DNA of 64,000 nucleotides from an uncultured Anaeromusa sp. (GTDB taxonomy: Bacteria > Bacillota > Negativicutes > Anaeromusales > Anaeromusaceae), in assembly GCF_963668665.1 (NCBI RefSeq), contig NZ_OY764902.1:2494001-2558000 (forward strand), written 5' to 3'. The translations under genes and the position numbers were made by a program. Of this stretch, positions 1 to 8,566 are shown piece by piece; the first letter of the stretch is position 1, and each line of letters begins with the position of its first letter. The notes under the pieces are model-generated. The model was not told the origin of the DNA. It was given only the letters and a program-made list of their open reading frames with translations, and ran no database searches.

Positions 1-1
1 G

Positions 2-118
2 TGGACTGAATATCGCAATATTAGCCTTGGTAATTTGAATCCATCCCTGTTCGAAGTTCCTGCAGATTACACTAAAATGAGCATGTCTGGGATGGGCGGG
101 TTTATACCGAGGGAGTAA
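2..118 (+). CDS. C-terminal end of an unidentified protein (partial)
   Basis: The window opens inside a reading frame that runs for 38 codons and stops with TAA at 116-118. The visible peptide contains the phrase FEVPADYTKM close to its end. Phrases of this kind are common at the end of secreted DUF4412 or LolA-like proteins, so that is my guess, but most of the gene lies outside the window. It is followed at once by a 15-bp perfect inverted repeat, which fits the end of a transcription unit. Confidence 0.5.
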   Translation, partial: WTEYRNISLGNLNPSLFEVPADYTKMSMSGMGGFIPRE

Positions 119-135
119 GCGGGATCAGAAAGTAG

Positions 136-177
136 AAGGCCAGGATGTATGGTGCCTAATTTATACATCCTGGCCTT
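136..177 (+). terminator. Inverted repeat after the first gene, probable terminator
   Basis: Two perfect 15-nt arms (136-150 and 163-177) flank a 12-nt loop. The following bases are AATTATT, not a clean T-run, so it is a strong hairpin but a weak intrinsic terminator. It lies between converging genes and may serve both strands. Confidence 0.5.
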
Positions 178-270
178 AATTATTCGCAGTATTTACTTAT
201 GGCAGTTGGCCTTTCACATCCCCAGTTTGCTGTCGCAGAGGGATTTTGAGGGCTGCTTAGAGAGTGCGTT

Positions 271-846
271 CTAGTTCAAGTCTCCGTCTTTATAGTAACG
301 AGTGCCTTTGAGCGCGATTTCCAAGGCCAGGCCGGAATCGGTCATTTGGTACATCCAGATGCCCTCAGAGACGCTGGCGGCTCCCTCAAAAGACCCGCCG
401 GAAACACTGTCGGTAGCGGCGGCGGTAGCTTGGCCGCCGAAGTCCCAACCCTTGTTGACAAAGCGGTTTAAAGCGTCCTGGGTATCAAAAACAAAGATCA
501 CGTTATACTTGGTTACGCCGATACCTAAGCCGACTTGCCCTTCGGCCATTTTCATGAATGTTTCCGCGCCGTTTTGGTTATTGACGGCAATTCCTTTACC
601 GCGGCTACTGCCTAAAACTAAAATCTTGATGCCGGTATTTTGGAAGACGGCGTAGCCGGCAGCGTTTTCAACCGCTTCGCGGGCGGAAGGGCGGCTGTCG
701 TAGAGTCGATTTAGCGCGGTTGAGGCCATATTGCGCACGTTTTGGCGTTTCTCCTCTTTGGTAGCGGCTTCGGCCGAAGAAAGAGAACCTAGGAACAGGC
801 AAACAAGGGCGATACAACTGAGACGCATAATGATGGATTTGGACAA
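271..846 (-). CDS. Secreted SYLF/Ysc84-like lipid-binding domain protein
   Basis: This 191-residue protein starts with a signal peptide: basic residues, a hydrophobic stretch at about 8-24, then AEA before the mature part. The rest matches the SYLF (Ysc84) family, with the region GYAVFQNTGIKILVLG and the Gly-rich VGLGIGVTKYNVIFVF. The family binds phosphoinositides in eukaryotes; bacterial members are exported proteins of unknown role. The start is the TTG at 846: AAGGAGG lies eight bases upstream, while the internal ATG (seventh codon) has no such site. It stands alone on the minus strand, divergent from the GGDEF-EAL gene. Confidence 0.8.
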   Translation of the reverse strand: MSKSIIMRLSCIALVCLFLGSLSSAEAATKEEKRQNVRNMASTALNRLYDSRPSAREAVENAAGYAVFQNTGIKILVLGSSRGKGIAVNNQNGAETFMKMAEGQVGLGIGVTKYNVIFVFDTQDALNRFVNKGWDFGGQATAAATDSVSGGSFEGAASVSEGIWMYQMTDSGLALEIALKGTRYYKDGDLN

Positions 847-986
847 AATGAAAACCTCCTTGAAATAAAGTGCTAAACAAAAGCCAAAGATCGTTCAGAT
901 GTGAACTCACTTGGATATTCAGTTCTCGATCTATAAGGAATAATCCTGTTTTTAGTTGAAAGTCATTTGAACAATAAAAAATAGCT

Positions 987-1014
987 TTGAACTTTCTTAG
1001 AAAACATGTAAAAT
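987..1014 (+). promoter_or_regulatory. Sigma-A type promoter of the GGDEF-EAL gene
   Basis: TTGAAC (987-992) and TAAAAT (1009-1014) are separated by 16 bp. Transcription would begin near 1021, which makes the GTG at 1024 too close for a ribosome site and supports translation from the ATG at 1057. Confidence 0.5.
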
Positions 1015-1056
1015 GGTTTTAGTGTGCTATTAACATTGTTGCTGGAGATGCACAAA

Positions 1057-2475
1057 ATGGATGATAAATGGAGCGAATTTATGGGATTTCCTTCGTGCCG
1101 GCCAGATATTTGGGAAGAATTGCGCCAAGGCGAGGCAAAGCTGCGGCGGCTGGCTTTTTATGATAATTTGACAGGTCTGCCCAATCGTACGTATTTGCTG
1201 CATTTGCTGGAAGAAATGGCAGCTTCTTGTCAGGGGGCGGTCATTTCCATTGACTTGAATAATTTTCAGACGGTGAACGATTCCATGGGAGAAGACTGCG
1301 GCGATATGTTGCTGCAGCAGGTTGCCGGACGTCTGCGTGAATCCTTGGATGAAAGCTGCGTGCTGGCGCGTACTTCTAGCGATGAATTTGTAGCGGTTTG
1401 CCCGGCAATGACGCCGGAGCGCTTGAATATTTCCGGCTGGGTAGGAAATATGGCGGAAATGTTTCGAGATCCATTTGTTGTTAAAGAACAATCTTGTCAT
1501 TTGAGTGCAAGCTTTGGCGTAGCCACGTATCCTAAACATGGCACCTCGGCTACGCAGGTTATGCAACATGCTAATGTGGCTCTTTATGAAGTGAAAAAGC
1601 GGGGCAAGAAGGGCTGGGTCCTTTTTGAACCTTCGATGAAACAGCGTCTGCAAAGAAAGACGACGCTGGAGCAGAACTTGTATCAGGCGTTGAAGAATGA
1701 GGAATTCTTTTTGGAGTATCAGCCTGTAGTGGATCCTCATACGCGAGAAGTTATCCAATTAGAAGCTTTGGTGCGATGGCACCGCTTGAAAGAAGGCATT
1801 ATTTCGCCGGGGGATTTTATTCCGCTGGCGGAGGAAAATGGGCTGATTGAAGCCATCGGTCTGTGGGTACTGGAAGAGGCTTGCGCCTATGCTGTAGAAT
1901 TGCGGAAAGCTACGGGACGCAATCTGCGCATGGCAGTTAACGTATCGGCCAAGCAAATTGAACAAGCAGGCTTTGTCTGCCAGGTGTTAGATGTGTTGGA
2001 ACAGACGGGGCTGCCGCCGTCTGCGCTGGAATTGGAAATTACGGAAAGCTTACTGATCGCTTCTTTTGATAAGGCTGTAAAGGTCTTGCATGAGCTGGGC
2101 GACGCAGGGGTGAGGTTTTCTTTGGATGATTTCGGTACCGGCTATTCTTCTTTAACGTATTTAACGAAGCTTCCTATTCATACGGTGAAGCTGGATAAAA
2201 CCTTCATTCAGGACATTCAAAACGATCCGGTGTTTGAAGCCGTTGTGCGCAGTGTGATTGAGATGTCTCATCATCTATCGCTGCGGGTTGTGGCGGAAGG
2301 CGTTGAATCAAGAGAACAGTTCCGTCATTTGTGCAAACTGAATTGCGATTATCTGCAGGGCTATTGGTTCAGTCCGCCTTTGCCGCAAGGCAAAATACGC
2401 AGATTCTTGGATTTGTGGACGGCTCAGCGGCTCTGTCATTTGTGGTTTGTAGAGGAGTCGCCTGGATCTTCATGA
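1057..2475 (+). CDS. GGDEF-EAL protein with a degenerate cyclase site (probable c-di-GMP phosphodiesterase)
   Basis: A soluble protein of 472 residues with no membrane segment, containing a GGDEF domain followed by an EAL domain. The cyclase signature reads SSDEF in ARTSSDEFVAV, so diguanylate cyclase activity is doubtful. The EAL half keeps the residues expected of an active phosphodiesterase: EAL (LEALVRW), the NVS segment, ITES, DDFGTGYSS, KLDK, AEGVES and LQGYWFSPP. I infer that it degrades c-di-GMP and that the GGDEF part may act as a GTP sensor. The start is chosen at 1057, nine bases after GGAG; an upstream in-frame GTG at 1024 would lack a leader. A hairpin terminator follows. Confidence 0.88.
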   Translation: MDDKWSEFMGFPSCRPDIWEELRQGEAKLRRLAFYDNLTGLPNRTYLLHLLEEMAASCQGAVISIDLNNFQTVNDSMGEDCGDMLLQQVAGRLRESLDESCVLARTSSDEFVAVCPAMTPERLNISGWVGNMAEMFRDPFVVKEQSCHLSASFGVATYPKHGTSATQVMQHANVALYEVKKRGKKGWVLFEPSMKQRLQRKTTLEQNLYQALKNEEFFLEYQPVVDPHTREVIQLEALVRWHRLKEGIISPGDFIPLAEENGLIEAIGLWVLEEACAYAVELRKATGRNLRMAVNVSAKQIEQAGFVCQVLDVLEQTGLPPSALELEITESLLIASFDKAVKVLHELGDAGVRFSLDDFGTGYSSLTYLTKLPIHTVKLDKTFIQDIQNDPVFEAVVRSVIEMSHHLSLRVVAEGVESREQFRHLCKLNCDYLQGYWFSPPLPQGKIRRFLDLWTAQRLCHLWFVEESPGSS

Positions 2476-2483
2476 TTTTCAAT

Positions 2484-2518
2484 AAAAAAGCTGTACGCCT
2501 GAGGCGGCAGCTTTTTTT
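2484..2518 (+). terminator. Intrinsic terminator after the GGDEF-EAL gene
   Basis: AAAAAAGCTG pairs with CAGCTTTTTTT around a small inner GCC/GGC stem, giving a hairpin with a T-run of seven. Confidence 0.75.
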
Positions 2519-2643
2519 ATTAAATTCTGCCGAATATTCAAGAATGTTTGTTGTCAATATCAAAAACACAAGGTAAACTAAGTATACAAGAAAAACGGAA
2601 ACGTCCGTTATTGGGTCGTTTCGTGAAGAGTGGAGGCAAAAAG

Positions 2644-3945
2644 ATGGAACAATGGCAAAAAAGCTTGGCAGCAGGGGAATCGCAATTGGTGGAAGATCGG
2701 CGGGATGTGCACCGGTATGCTGAAACCGGCTGGACGGAATACCGGACAGCGGCAAAAGTGGCGGAACGGTTGGAACAGCTAGGGTATGCGCTGACCGTAG
2801 GGAAAGACGCCTTGCGCGACGAGGATCGCATGGGGGTTCCCAAGGCGGAGGTCTTGGCAGAGCAGGAGGCGCGGGCCTTGCAACAGGGAACGCCGGAAAA
2901 ATGGTTGGACCGGATGCGCGGCGGTTTTACGGCGCTGTGGGCGGATCTGGATTGCGGCGAGGGGCCGTTGGTAGCGTTGCGTTTTGATTTGGACGCCAAT
3001 GATTGTGTGGAAAGCGCAGAGGCGGCGCATCGGCCGCATGCAGCCGGCTTTGCTTCGGTGCAGGCGGGTGCCATGCATGCTTGCGGCCATGACGGCCATG
3101 TAGCGGTTGGCTTGGCGGTAGCAGCGGCTCTGGCTGCGCAGCGCAGCCAGTTGCGCGGTAAAATCAGGCTGATTTTCCAGCCGGCCGAAGAAGGCGTGCG
3201 CGGAGCTAAGGCGATGGTCAGCGCCGGTGCGGTAGAAAAGGTGGATTACCTTTTAGGCGCACATATTGGCTTTAAAGCGACTCGAACGGGCCAAGTTATT
3301 TGCGGTACCGATAATTTTTTGGCGACTACAAAGATGGATGTTACGTACACGGGTGTGTCTTCGCATGCCGGCGCGTTTCCGGAGCAGGGAAAAAACGCCT
3401 TGTTGGCGGCTTGCTCAGCGGCATTGAATCTTCATGCCATTTCGCGTCATGGCGGCGGCGCTACGCGTATTACCGTAGGCACGCTTCAGGCGGGGCAGGG
3501 GCGTAATGTGATTCCGCCAAACGCTTTTTTTCAGTTGGAAACGCGAGGCGCTACGAGCGAGCTGGATGAGTACATGCAGGGCGAAGCGCGGCGTATTATT
3601 GAAGCGGCGGCTGCCATGTGGGATGTCTCGTATCAGATTGACGTGGTGGGAGGCACTAAAGGCGGTGAAAGCGATACGGCGGTCATTGCCCAAGTGGAAG
3701 CTGCAGCCAACGTTATTCCTTTCTTCACGGAAATTGAAACACGCGTTGATTTTGGAGCATCCGAGGATTTTGCCTATCTTTTAAGCGCTGTACAAGAGCA
3801 GGGCGGCAAAGGGTGCTATACAATGTTTGGCGCGAAGTTGGCGGCGGGACATCATAATGGGCATTTTGATTTTGACGAGGCGGTACTGGCTCCGGCGGCG
3901 GAACTGCTGGTTCGCAGTACGTTGCGACTCTTAGCGTCTGAATAA
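2644..3945 (+). CDS. abgA: M20-family amidohydrolase, AbgA-like (p-aminobenzoyl-glutamate hydrolase type)
   Basis: A 433-residue zinc peptidase of family M20D. It shows the metal-binding MHACGHDGH, the FQPAEEGVRGAKAMV stretch, the lid segment SSHAGAFPEQGKNALLAA and the late GASEDFAYL and AAGHHNGHFDFDE regions. The pattern of the first 100 residues (RYAETGWTEYRTA, then a GGF segment) is that of E. coli AbgA, which with AbgB cleaves p-aminobenzoyl-glutamate from folate breakdown. No abgB is adjacent, so the substrate could be another N-acyl amino acid. GGAGG before the ATG at 2644 sets the start; the open frame runs further upstream without a ribosome site. It appears to be monocistronic. Confidence 0.85.
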   Translation: MEQWQKSLAAGESQLVEDRRDVHRYAETGWTEYRTAAKVAERLEQLGYALTVGKDALRDEDRMGVPKAEVLAEQEARALQQGTPEKWLDRMRGGFTALWADLDCGEGPLVALRFDLDANDCVESAEAAHRPHAAGFASVQAGAMHACGHDGHVAVGLAVAAALAAQRSQLRGKIRLIFQPAEEGVRGAKAMVSAGAVEKVDYLLGAHIGFKATRTGQVICGTDNFLATTKMDVTYTGVSSHAGAFPEQGKNALLAACSAALNLHAISRHGGGATRITVGTLQAGQGRNVIPPNAFFQLETRGATSELDEYMQGEARRIIEAAAAMWDVSYQIDVVGGTKGGESDTAVIAQVEAAANVIPFFTEIETRVDFGASEDFAYLLSAVQEQGGKGCYTMFGAKLAAGHHNGHFDFDEAVLAPAAELLVRSTLRLLASE

Positions 3946-4049
3946 ATTTGCTCTTCAAAAATAAAAAAAGCACTAGGTAAACGAAGCTCTTTGTGATATT
4001 ATATATTTGGATGTTATTTCAACTTTCTGTATGGTGAGGAGGAAGACAA

Positions 4050-4220
4050 ATGGCTTACAAAATTAGCGATGCTTGCATTCAGTGTGGTGCTTGCGAGTCC
4101 ACTTGCCCGGTTGGAGCTATCTCCCAAGGCGACACTCAGTTTGTAATCGATGCAGGTTCCTGTATTGATTGCGGCGCTTGTGCTGCTAGCTGTCCGGTTA
4201 GCGCCATCAGCCCCGAATAA
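4050..4220 (+). CDS. 2[4Fe-4S] ferredoxin, clostridial type
   Basis: A 56-residue protein with two CxxCxxCxxxCP motifs: CIQCGACESTCP and CIDCGACAASCP. Each set of four cysteines binds a [4Fe-4S] cluster, the second motif supplying the last ligand of the first as usual in this family. It is the low-potential electron carrier expected to accept electrons from the pyruvate:ferredoxin oxidoreductase encoded at about 15.4-18.9 kb. An AGGAGG site lies just before the ATG. The gene stands alone with its own terminator 12 bases after the stop, typical of a strongly expressed small gene. Confidence 0.95.
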   Translation: MAYKISDACIQCGACESTCPVGAISQGDTQFVIDAGSCIDCGACAASCPVSAISPE

Positions 4221-4231
4221 GGTTTACTTAC

Positions 4232-4266
4232 AAAAAAGCCTGCCCTTTAAGGGCGGGCTTTTTTTA
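4232..4266 (+). terminator. Intrinsic terminator of the ferredoxin gene
   Basis: AAAAAAGCCTGCCC and GGGCGGGCTTTTTTT form a GC-rich hairpin with a T-run; the A-run on the other side would let it work in both directions. Confidence 0.9.
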
Positions 4267-4277
4267 TAAGTTTGATT

Positions 4278-4307
4278 GACTTTTTGATAAATAAAAGTCA
4301 AAAAGTC
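4278..4307. promoter_or_regulatory. Palindrome upstream of the clpB promoter, candidate operator
   Basis: GACTTTTTGA and TCAAAAAGTC are perfect 10-nt arms separated by 10 bases, ending 10 bases before the clpB -35 box. The right arm contains AGTCAAA, which resembles half of a CtsR site, but the direct repeat spaced for CtsR is not there, and it is unlike CIRCE. The regulator is therefore unknown. Confidence 0.45.
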
Positions 4308-4317
4308 TAAAAAGTAC

Positions 4318-4346
4318 TTGTGCTGTGAAAATCCCTTTGCTACAAT
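4318..4346 (+). promoter_or_regulatory. Sigma-A type promoter of clpB
   Basis: TTGTGC (4318-4323) and TACAAT (4341-4346) with a 17-bp spacer, 34 bases before the clpB start codon. Confidence 0.6.
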
Positions 4347-4379
4347 AAGATTAAAAGATGCCCAGAGGAGGGATTTTCT

Positions 4380-6923
4380 ATGAATCAAGAACAATATCAA
4401 CCGCAAGCGTTGGAAGGCATACAAACGGCGCAGCAGATTGCCGCTGTGCAGTATCATCAGGAATTGACCGGCAAGCATTTGCTGGTAGCGCTTTTGCGGG
4501 AAAGCGAGACGCGGTGGCAGCGTTTTTGGGAGGCCTTAGGCTTGGAGCGCAGCCGTCTTTTGCAAGAAGCGGAAGCGTTGTTGAATTCCCAGCCCCAGGT
4601 ACGGGGCCAGGAGGGGCAGCTGCGTCCCAGTACGGCCTTTGTTCGCATTATGGCGGTGGCGGAACGGTTGGCCAAAGAAGAGAAACAATTGGTAGCGCCG
4701 CTGCATTTGCTGCTGGCTTTGGCGGACGATGGCGAGCAAGAGGTGGTGGCCTTATTTCGCAAGCATGGCCTGAGTCGGTCAAAACTGCGTCAGAGTTGGC
4801 CCCAAGAAACAGCCGCTGATGAGGCGCAGGAAATGTTGGCTCGCTATGGACGGGATTTAACGGCGGCCGCTAAAGAAGGAAAGTTGGACCCTGTAATCGG
4901 CCGGGATGAAGAAATTCGCCGTACCATTGAGATTCTCAGCAGGCGCAGCAAGAACAACCCGGTTCTTATTGGCGAACCAGGCGTCGGGAAAACGGCCATT
5001 GTGGAGGGCTTGGCCCGCCGTATCGTAGCCGGTGATGTGCCGGAGTCCCTCAAGGAGAAGATGCTGTACTCTCTGGACTTGGGAGCGCTTCTCGCAGGCG
5101 CTAAATTCCGGGGTGAGTTTGAAGAGCGCCTGAAAAATGTCTTAAAAACAGTAGCGCAGTCCGAGGGCGCCATGCTGCTTTTTATTGACGAGCTGCATAC
5201 TGTAGTTGGCGCTGGAGCCGCGGAAGGAGCCATGGATGCAGGTAATTTGCTGAAGCCTCTTTTGGCGCGCGGTGAGCTGCGCTGTATCGGCGCTACTACC
5301 TTGGGCGAATACCGTAAGCACATCGAAAAGGATGCCGCCTTAGAACGGCGTTTTCAGCCGGTGCTGGTGGCGCCGCCGTCGGTGGAAGATACCGTTTCCA
5401 TTCTGCGGGGACTGAAGGATCGTTACGAGGTGCATCATGGCGTGCGGATTACGGATGCGGCTTTAGTGGCGGCAGCGACCTTGTCGGACCGCTATATCAG
5501 CGACCGTTTTTTACCGGACAAGGCCATCGACTTGATGGATGAAGCGGCTGCTAAGCTGCGGACGGAAATCGATTCCATGCCTAGTGAGCTGGACGAAATT
5601 ATGCGGCGGCTGATGCAACTGGAAATCGAAGAGAAGGCGTTAGCCAAAGAAGAGACTCCGTCGGTTGCAGAGAAGCTTCAGCAATTGCGGACGGAAGTGG
5701 CGCGGCTGCGTGAACAGGAGGCTGCGCTGCGGCAGCGCTGGGATGCCGAGAAAAAAGAAATTTTCGCCCAGCGTAATTTGAAGAAAGAAATGGAAACCTT
5801 GCGGGCGCAGATGGAGGAAGCTGAGCGCGCCTATGATTTGAACCGCTTGGCGGAGCTTAAGTATGGCCGGCTGCCGGAACTGGAAAAGCAGATGGCGGCT
5901 AAAGAGCGCGGTGAAGCAACTGAAGGGCGACTTTTAAAAGAAGAAGTCGGCGAAGAGGATATTGCAAAGGTGGTCAGCCGCTGGACGGGAATTCCGGTGA
6001 ATCGCATGCTGGCGGGAGAACGGGAAAAGCTGGCCCATTTGGAAGATATTTTGCATCAGCGCGTTGTGGGGCAGAACGAGGCCGTTGATGCCGTAAGCGA
6101 AGCTATTTTGCGCGCTCGGGCGGGGATTAAGGATCCGAACCGCCCTGTAGGGTCTTTCCTCTTTTTGGGGCCGACCGGGGTGGGCAAGACCGAGCTGGCG
6201 AGAACGCTGGCGGAAGTGCTTTTTGATGATGAACGCAGCATGATTCGTCTCGATATGTCTGAGTACATGGAGAAACATTCTGTGGCCCGGCTCATTGGAG
6301 CGCCTCCTGGTTATGTGGGCCATGAAGAAGGCGGTCAGCTGACTGAAGCGGTCCGTCGCAAGCCGTATAGCGTGCTTTTGTTGGACGAAGTGGAAAAAGC
6401 GCATCCTGACGTGTTCAATGTGCTGTTGCAGATTTTGGACGATGGGCGTCTTACGGACAGCAAAGGCCGGACAGTAGACTTTAAAAACACGATTATTATT
6501 ATGACCTCCAATCTTGGCTCGGCTGATATTTTGCAGCACGGTGAAAAGGCGCGCGATGAAGTATTGCAACTGTTAAAAAGCTATTTTAGACCGGAGTTCC
6601 TCAATCGTATTGATGATGTAGTGGTCTTCCATGCGTTGGAGGCGGAGCAGGTACGACAAATTGCCGCTATCCTGTTAGCACGGCTGGCTGCGCGGCTGGA
6701 AAGCCAGCTGCAGCTTCGCTTAGAATGGGATGAAGACGTTCTGGCCTGGTTGGCGGAAGAAGGCTTTGATCCTCAATTTGGCGCTAGACCGCTAAAACGG
6801 CAAATCAGCCGCAGTGTGGAAACGGCTTTGAGCCGGCGCATTGTAGCGGGAGACATTGCCGAGGGCGATCATTTGCGCATGAGCCGGGCTGGAAATCAAA
6901 TTATGTTTACTAAAGTGGATTGA
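4380..6923 (+). CDS. clpB: ATP-dependent disaggregase ClpB
   Basis: An 847-residue Hsp100 chaperone that extracts polypeptides from aggregates together with DnaK. Order: Clp N-domain (about 1-145), first AAA+ module with Walker A GEPGVGKT at 198-205 and Walker B LLFIDELH, a long charged coiled-coil middle domain (about 395-520) that distinguishes ClpB from ClpA and ClpC, and second AAA+ module with GPTGVGKT at about 597-604 and [12 protein letters not shown] near 665. The pore-loop motif GYVGHEEGG is present. No ClpP-binding loop is apparent. GGAGGG before the ATG sets the start. It is monocistronic, with a sigma-A promoter, a palindrome just upstream and a strong terminator after it. Confidence 0.95.
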   Translation: MNQEQYQPQALEGIQTAQQIAAVQYHQELTGKHLLVALLRESETRWQRFWEALGLERSRLLQEAEALLNSQPQVRGQEGQLRPSTAFVRIMAVAERLAKEEKQLVAPLHLLLALADDGEQEVVALFRKHGLSRSKLRQSWPQETAADEAQEMLARYGRDLTAAAKEGKLDPVIGRDEEIRRTIEILSRRSKNNPVLIGEPGVGKTAIVEGLARRIVAGDVPESLKEKMLYSLDLGALLAGAKFRGEFEERLKNVLKTVAQSEGAMLLFIDELHTVVGAGAAEGAMDAGNLLKPLLARGELRCIGATTLGEYRKHIEKDAALERRFQPVLVAPPSVEDTVSILRGLKDRYEVHHGVRITDAALVAAATLSDRYISDRFLPDKAIDLMDEAAAKLRTEIDSMPSELDEIMRRLMQLEIEEKALAKEETPSVAEKLQQLRTEVARLREQEAALRQRWDAEKKEIFAQRNLKKEMETLRAQMEEAERAYDLNRLAELKYGRLPELEKQMAAKERGEATEGRLLKEEVGEEDIAKVVSRWTGIPVNRMLAGEREKLAHLEDILHQRVVGQNEAVDAVSEAILRARAGIKDPNRPVGSFLFLGPTGVGKTELARTLAEVLFDDERSMIRLDMSEYMEKHSVARLIGAPPGYVGHEEGGQLTEAVRRKPYSVLLLDEVEKAHPDVFNVLLQILDDGRLTDSKGRTVDFKNTIIIMTSNLGSADILQHGEKARDEVLQLLKSYFRPEFLNRIDDVVVFHALEAEQVRQIAAILLARLAARLESQLQLRLEWDEDVLAWLAEEGFDPQFGARPLKRQISRSVETALSRRIVAGDIAEGDHLRMSRAGNQIMFTKVD

Positions 6924-6943
6924 GTACACGTGCTAATTAAGTG

Positions 6944-6990
6944 AAAACAGCAGTCTCGGCGGTTAAAGCTGAGACTGCTGTTTTCTTTTG
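6944..6990 (+). terminator. Intrinsic terminator of clpB
   Basis: Fourteen-nt arms AAAACAGCAGTCTC and GAGACTGCTGTTTT, then CTTTTGTCTTTTTT. Confidence 0.9.
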
Positions 6991-7118
6991 TCTTTTTTAG
7001 AAAACTAAGCGTTGTCAGTTGGTGTAATGTTGTAAAAATGAATTGACAAAATAGAACGGTTGGAATAAAATTGCAATAATTATTGTATACAAAAAGCAAA
7101 GAAAAAGGAAGTGGAGCA

Positions 7119-8378
7119 ATGACAAAAACACGCTGGTGGTTTGCATGGCTGATGTTTCTTGTTAGCTTTGTGTCCTATATGGACCGAGTTAACTTTTCTG
7201 TGGCCACACCGGAAATTATGAAGGAGTTTGGGTATGGAAAAATGGAGATCGGCTGGCTCCAGACCGCTTTTTTCGCTGGCTATGCTTTGATGCAGATTCC
7301 AGGGGGCATGCTGGCGGAATACTTTGGGCATCGCCGCGTTGTGTCCGGTTCGGTGATGTGGTGGTCGGTGTTTACTGCTTTGACGGCGGTGCCGTCTTCT
7401 TTCGCTGGTTTGGCGACGGTTCGCTGTCTCTTCGGCATGGGCGAAGGGCCGGTGTATCCGGCGTTTAACAATTTCATTGGCCGGTGGTTTCCTTCGGGGG
7501 AAAAAGCCAGGGCTTCTTCATTTCTCTTGAGCGGTTCTTTTATTGGCCCTGTGTTTGGACCGGCTATTACGGTGGCCTTGATGCTGGCTTTGGGCTGGCG
7601 GTCGGTATTCTTCATCTTTGGCGTTGTCGGCGTTCTTGTGGCTTTCCTTTGGTATCGTTATGTGAAAGAAAAGCCAGAGCAAAGTCCTTTGGTTAATACG
7701 GCGGAGAAGGAATATATTGAAGCGGGCGCTGTGGCTGGCGGCAAGAAAATGGCTCCTTGGAGCGCTTTTATGCGTTCCCGTCAGTTTTGGGCCATTGGGA
7801 TTCAATATTTTATTACGGACTACATTATGTTTGTTTTCTTGGCATGGCTGCCTCTGTATTTGATGGAGGCGCAGAAATTTTCTCTGCAAAAAATGGGCTG
7901 GGCGGCGGCCTTGCCTTGGGCCATGCTTTGCGGCTTGACGTTCCTGGCGGGCTACATCAGTGACCGTATGGTTGCTGCTGGGGTTTCCAAAAATAAGGCC
8001 AGGACTGTTTTCGGCATTGCAGGTCTGCTGGTGTGCTGTGTAACCTTGTATTTTGCAGCTACTGCCGGCGAGCCGTGGCAGAACGTGCTTTGGCTGACCG
8101 TTTCTTTGGGATCGTTGGGCTTTACCTTTAATGCCTCTTGGGCGGCTTGTCATGATATTGGCGGCGCCTATGCCGGTTCGGTTGCCGGCTGGATGAACTT
8201 CTGGGGTAATGTTGGCGGCGTCTTGGCGCCGATTGTGACGGCTTGGATTGCGACAACCTATGGCTGGCAAGCGGCTATTACTTTCACGTCCTTAACGGCG
8301 CTGATTGGCGTTGCTGCTTGGGTTATGGTTAAGCCAGATCAAAGCATTCAAAATATTGCAGAAAAGCAGGCTGGGTAA
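7119..8378 (+). CDS. MFS transporter, anion:cation symporter (hexuronate/hydroxyacid) family
   Basis: A 419-residue protein with about 12 hydrophobic helices. The loop motif between helices 2 and 3 reads GGMLAEYFGHRRV, and MDRVNFSVATPEI near the start is characteristic of the anion:cation symporter (ACS) branch that moves glucarate, galactonate, tartrate-like acids or similar organic anions with protons. The next gene is a LarA-type 2-hydroxyacid racemase, so a hydroxyacid substrate is a fair inference. Start at 7119 because AGGAAGTGGAG lies just upstream; the longer frame to 7083 has no ribosome site. No terminator is seen before the next gene, so co-transcription is likely. Confidence 0.85.
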   Translation: MTKTRWWFAWLMFLVSFVSYMDRVNFSVATPEIMKEFGYGKMEIGWLQTAFFAGYALMQIPGGMLAEYFGHRRVVSGSVMWWSVFTALTAVPSSFAGLATVRCLFGMGEGPVYPAFNNFIGRWFPSGEKARASSFLLSGSFIGPVFGPAITVALMLALGWRSVFFIFGVVGVLVAFLWYRYVKEKPEQSPLVNTAEKEYIEAGAVAGGKKMAPWSAFMRSRQFWAIGIQYFITDYIMFVFLAWLPLYLMEAQKFSLQKMGWAAALPWAMLCGLTFLAGYISDRMVAAGVSKNKARTVFGIAGLLVCCVTLYFAATAGEPWQNVLWLTVSLGSLGFTFNASWAACHDIGGAYAGSVAGWMNFWGNVGGVLAPIVTAWIATTYGWQAAITFTSLTALIGVAAWVMVKPDQSIQNIAEKQAG

Positions 8379-8566
8379 ATTTTAGCAGGAAATGTCCGGA
8401 ACAGCGGCGAATACGAAAAATAATAAAACCAGAACCGCTGCATTCATACGATAGGAATAAAGGTTGGCGGGAGGAGCCGGAGCGATATGCTTCCGGCTTT
8501 CCGGCGCTTATCCGGCGGGGGAACCTGCTTGGTGCGGCTGGGAAACTAAAGGAGGCTCTTAGTATT

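Noticed and set aside
4298..4314. CtsR operator before clpB
   Set aside because: AGTCAAA and AGTCTAA repeat at 8 instead of 10 bases and the second copy is imperfect.
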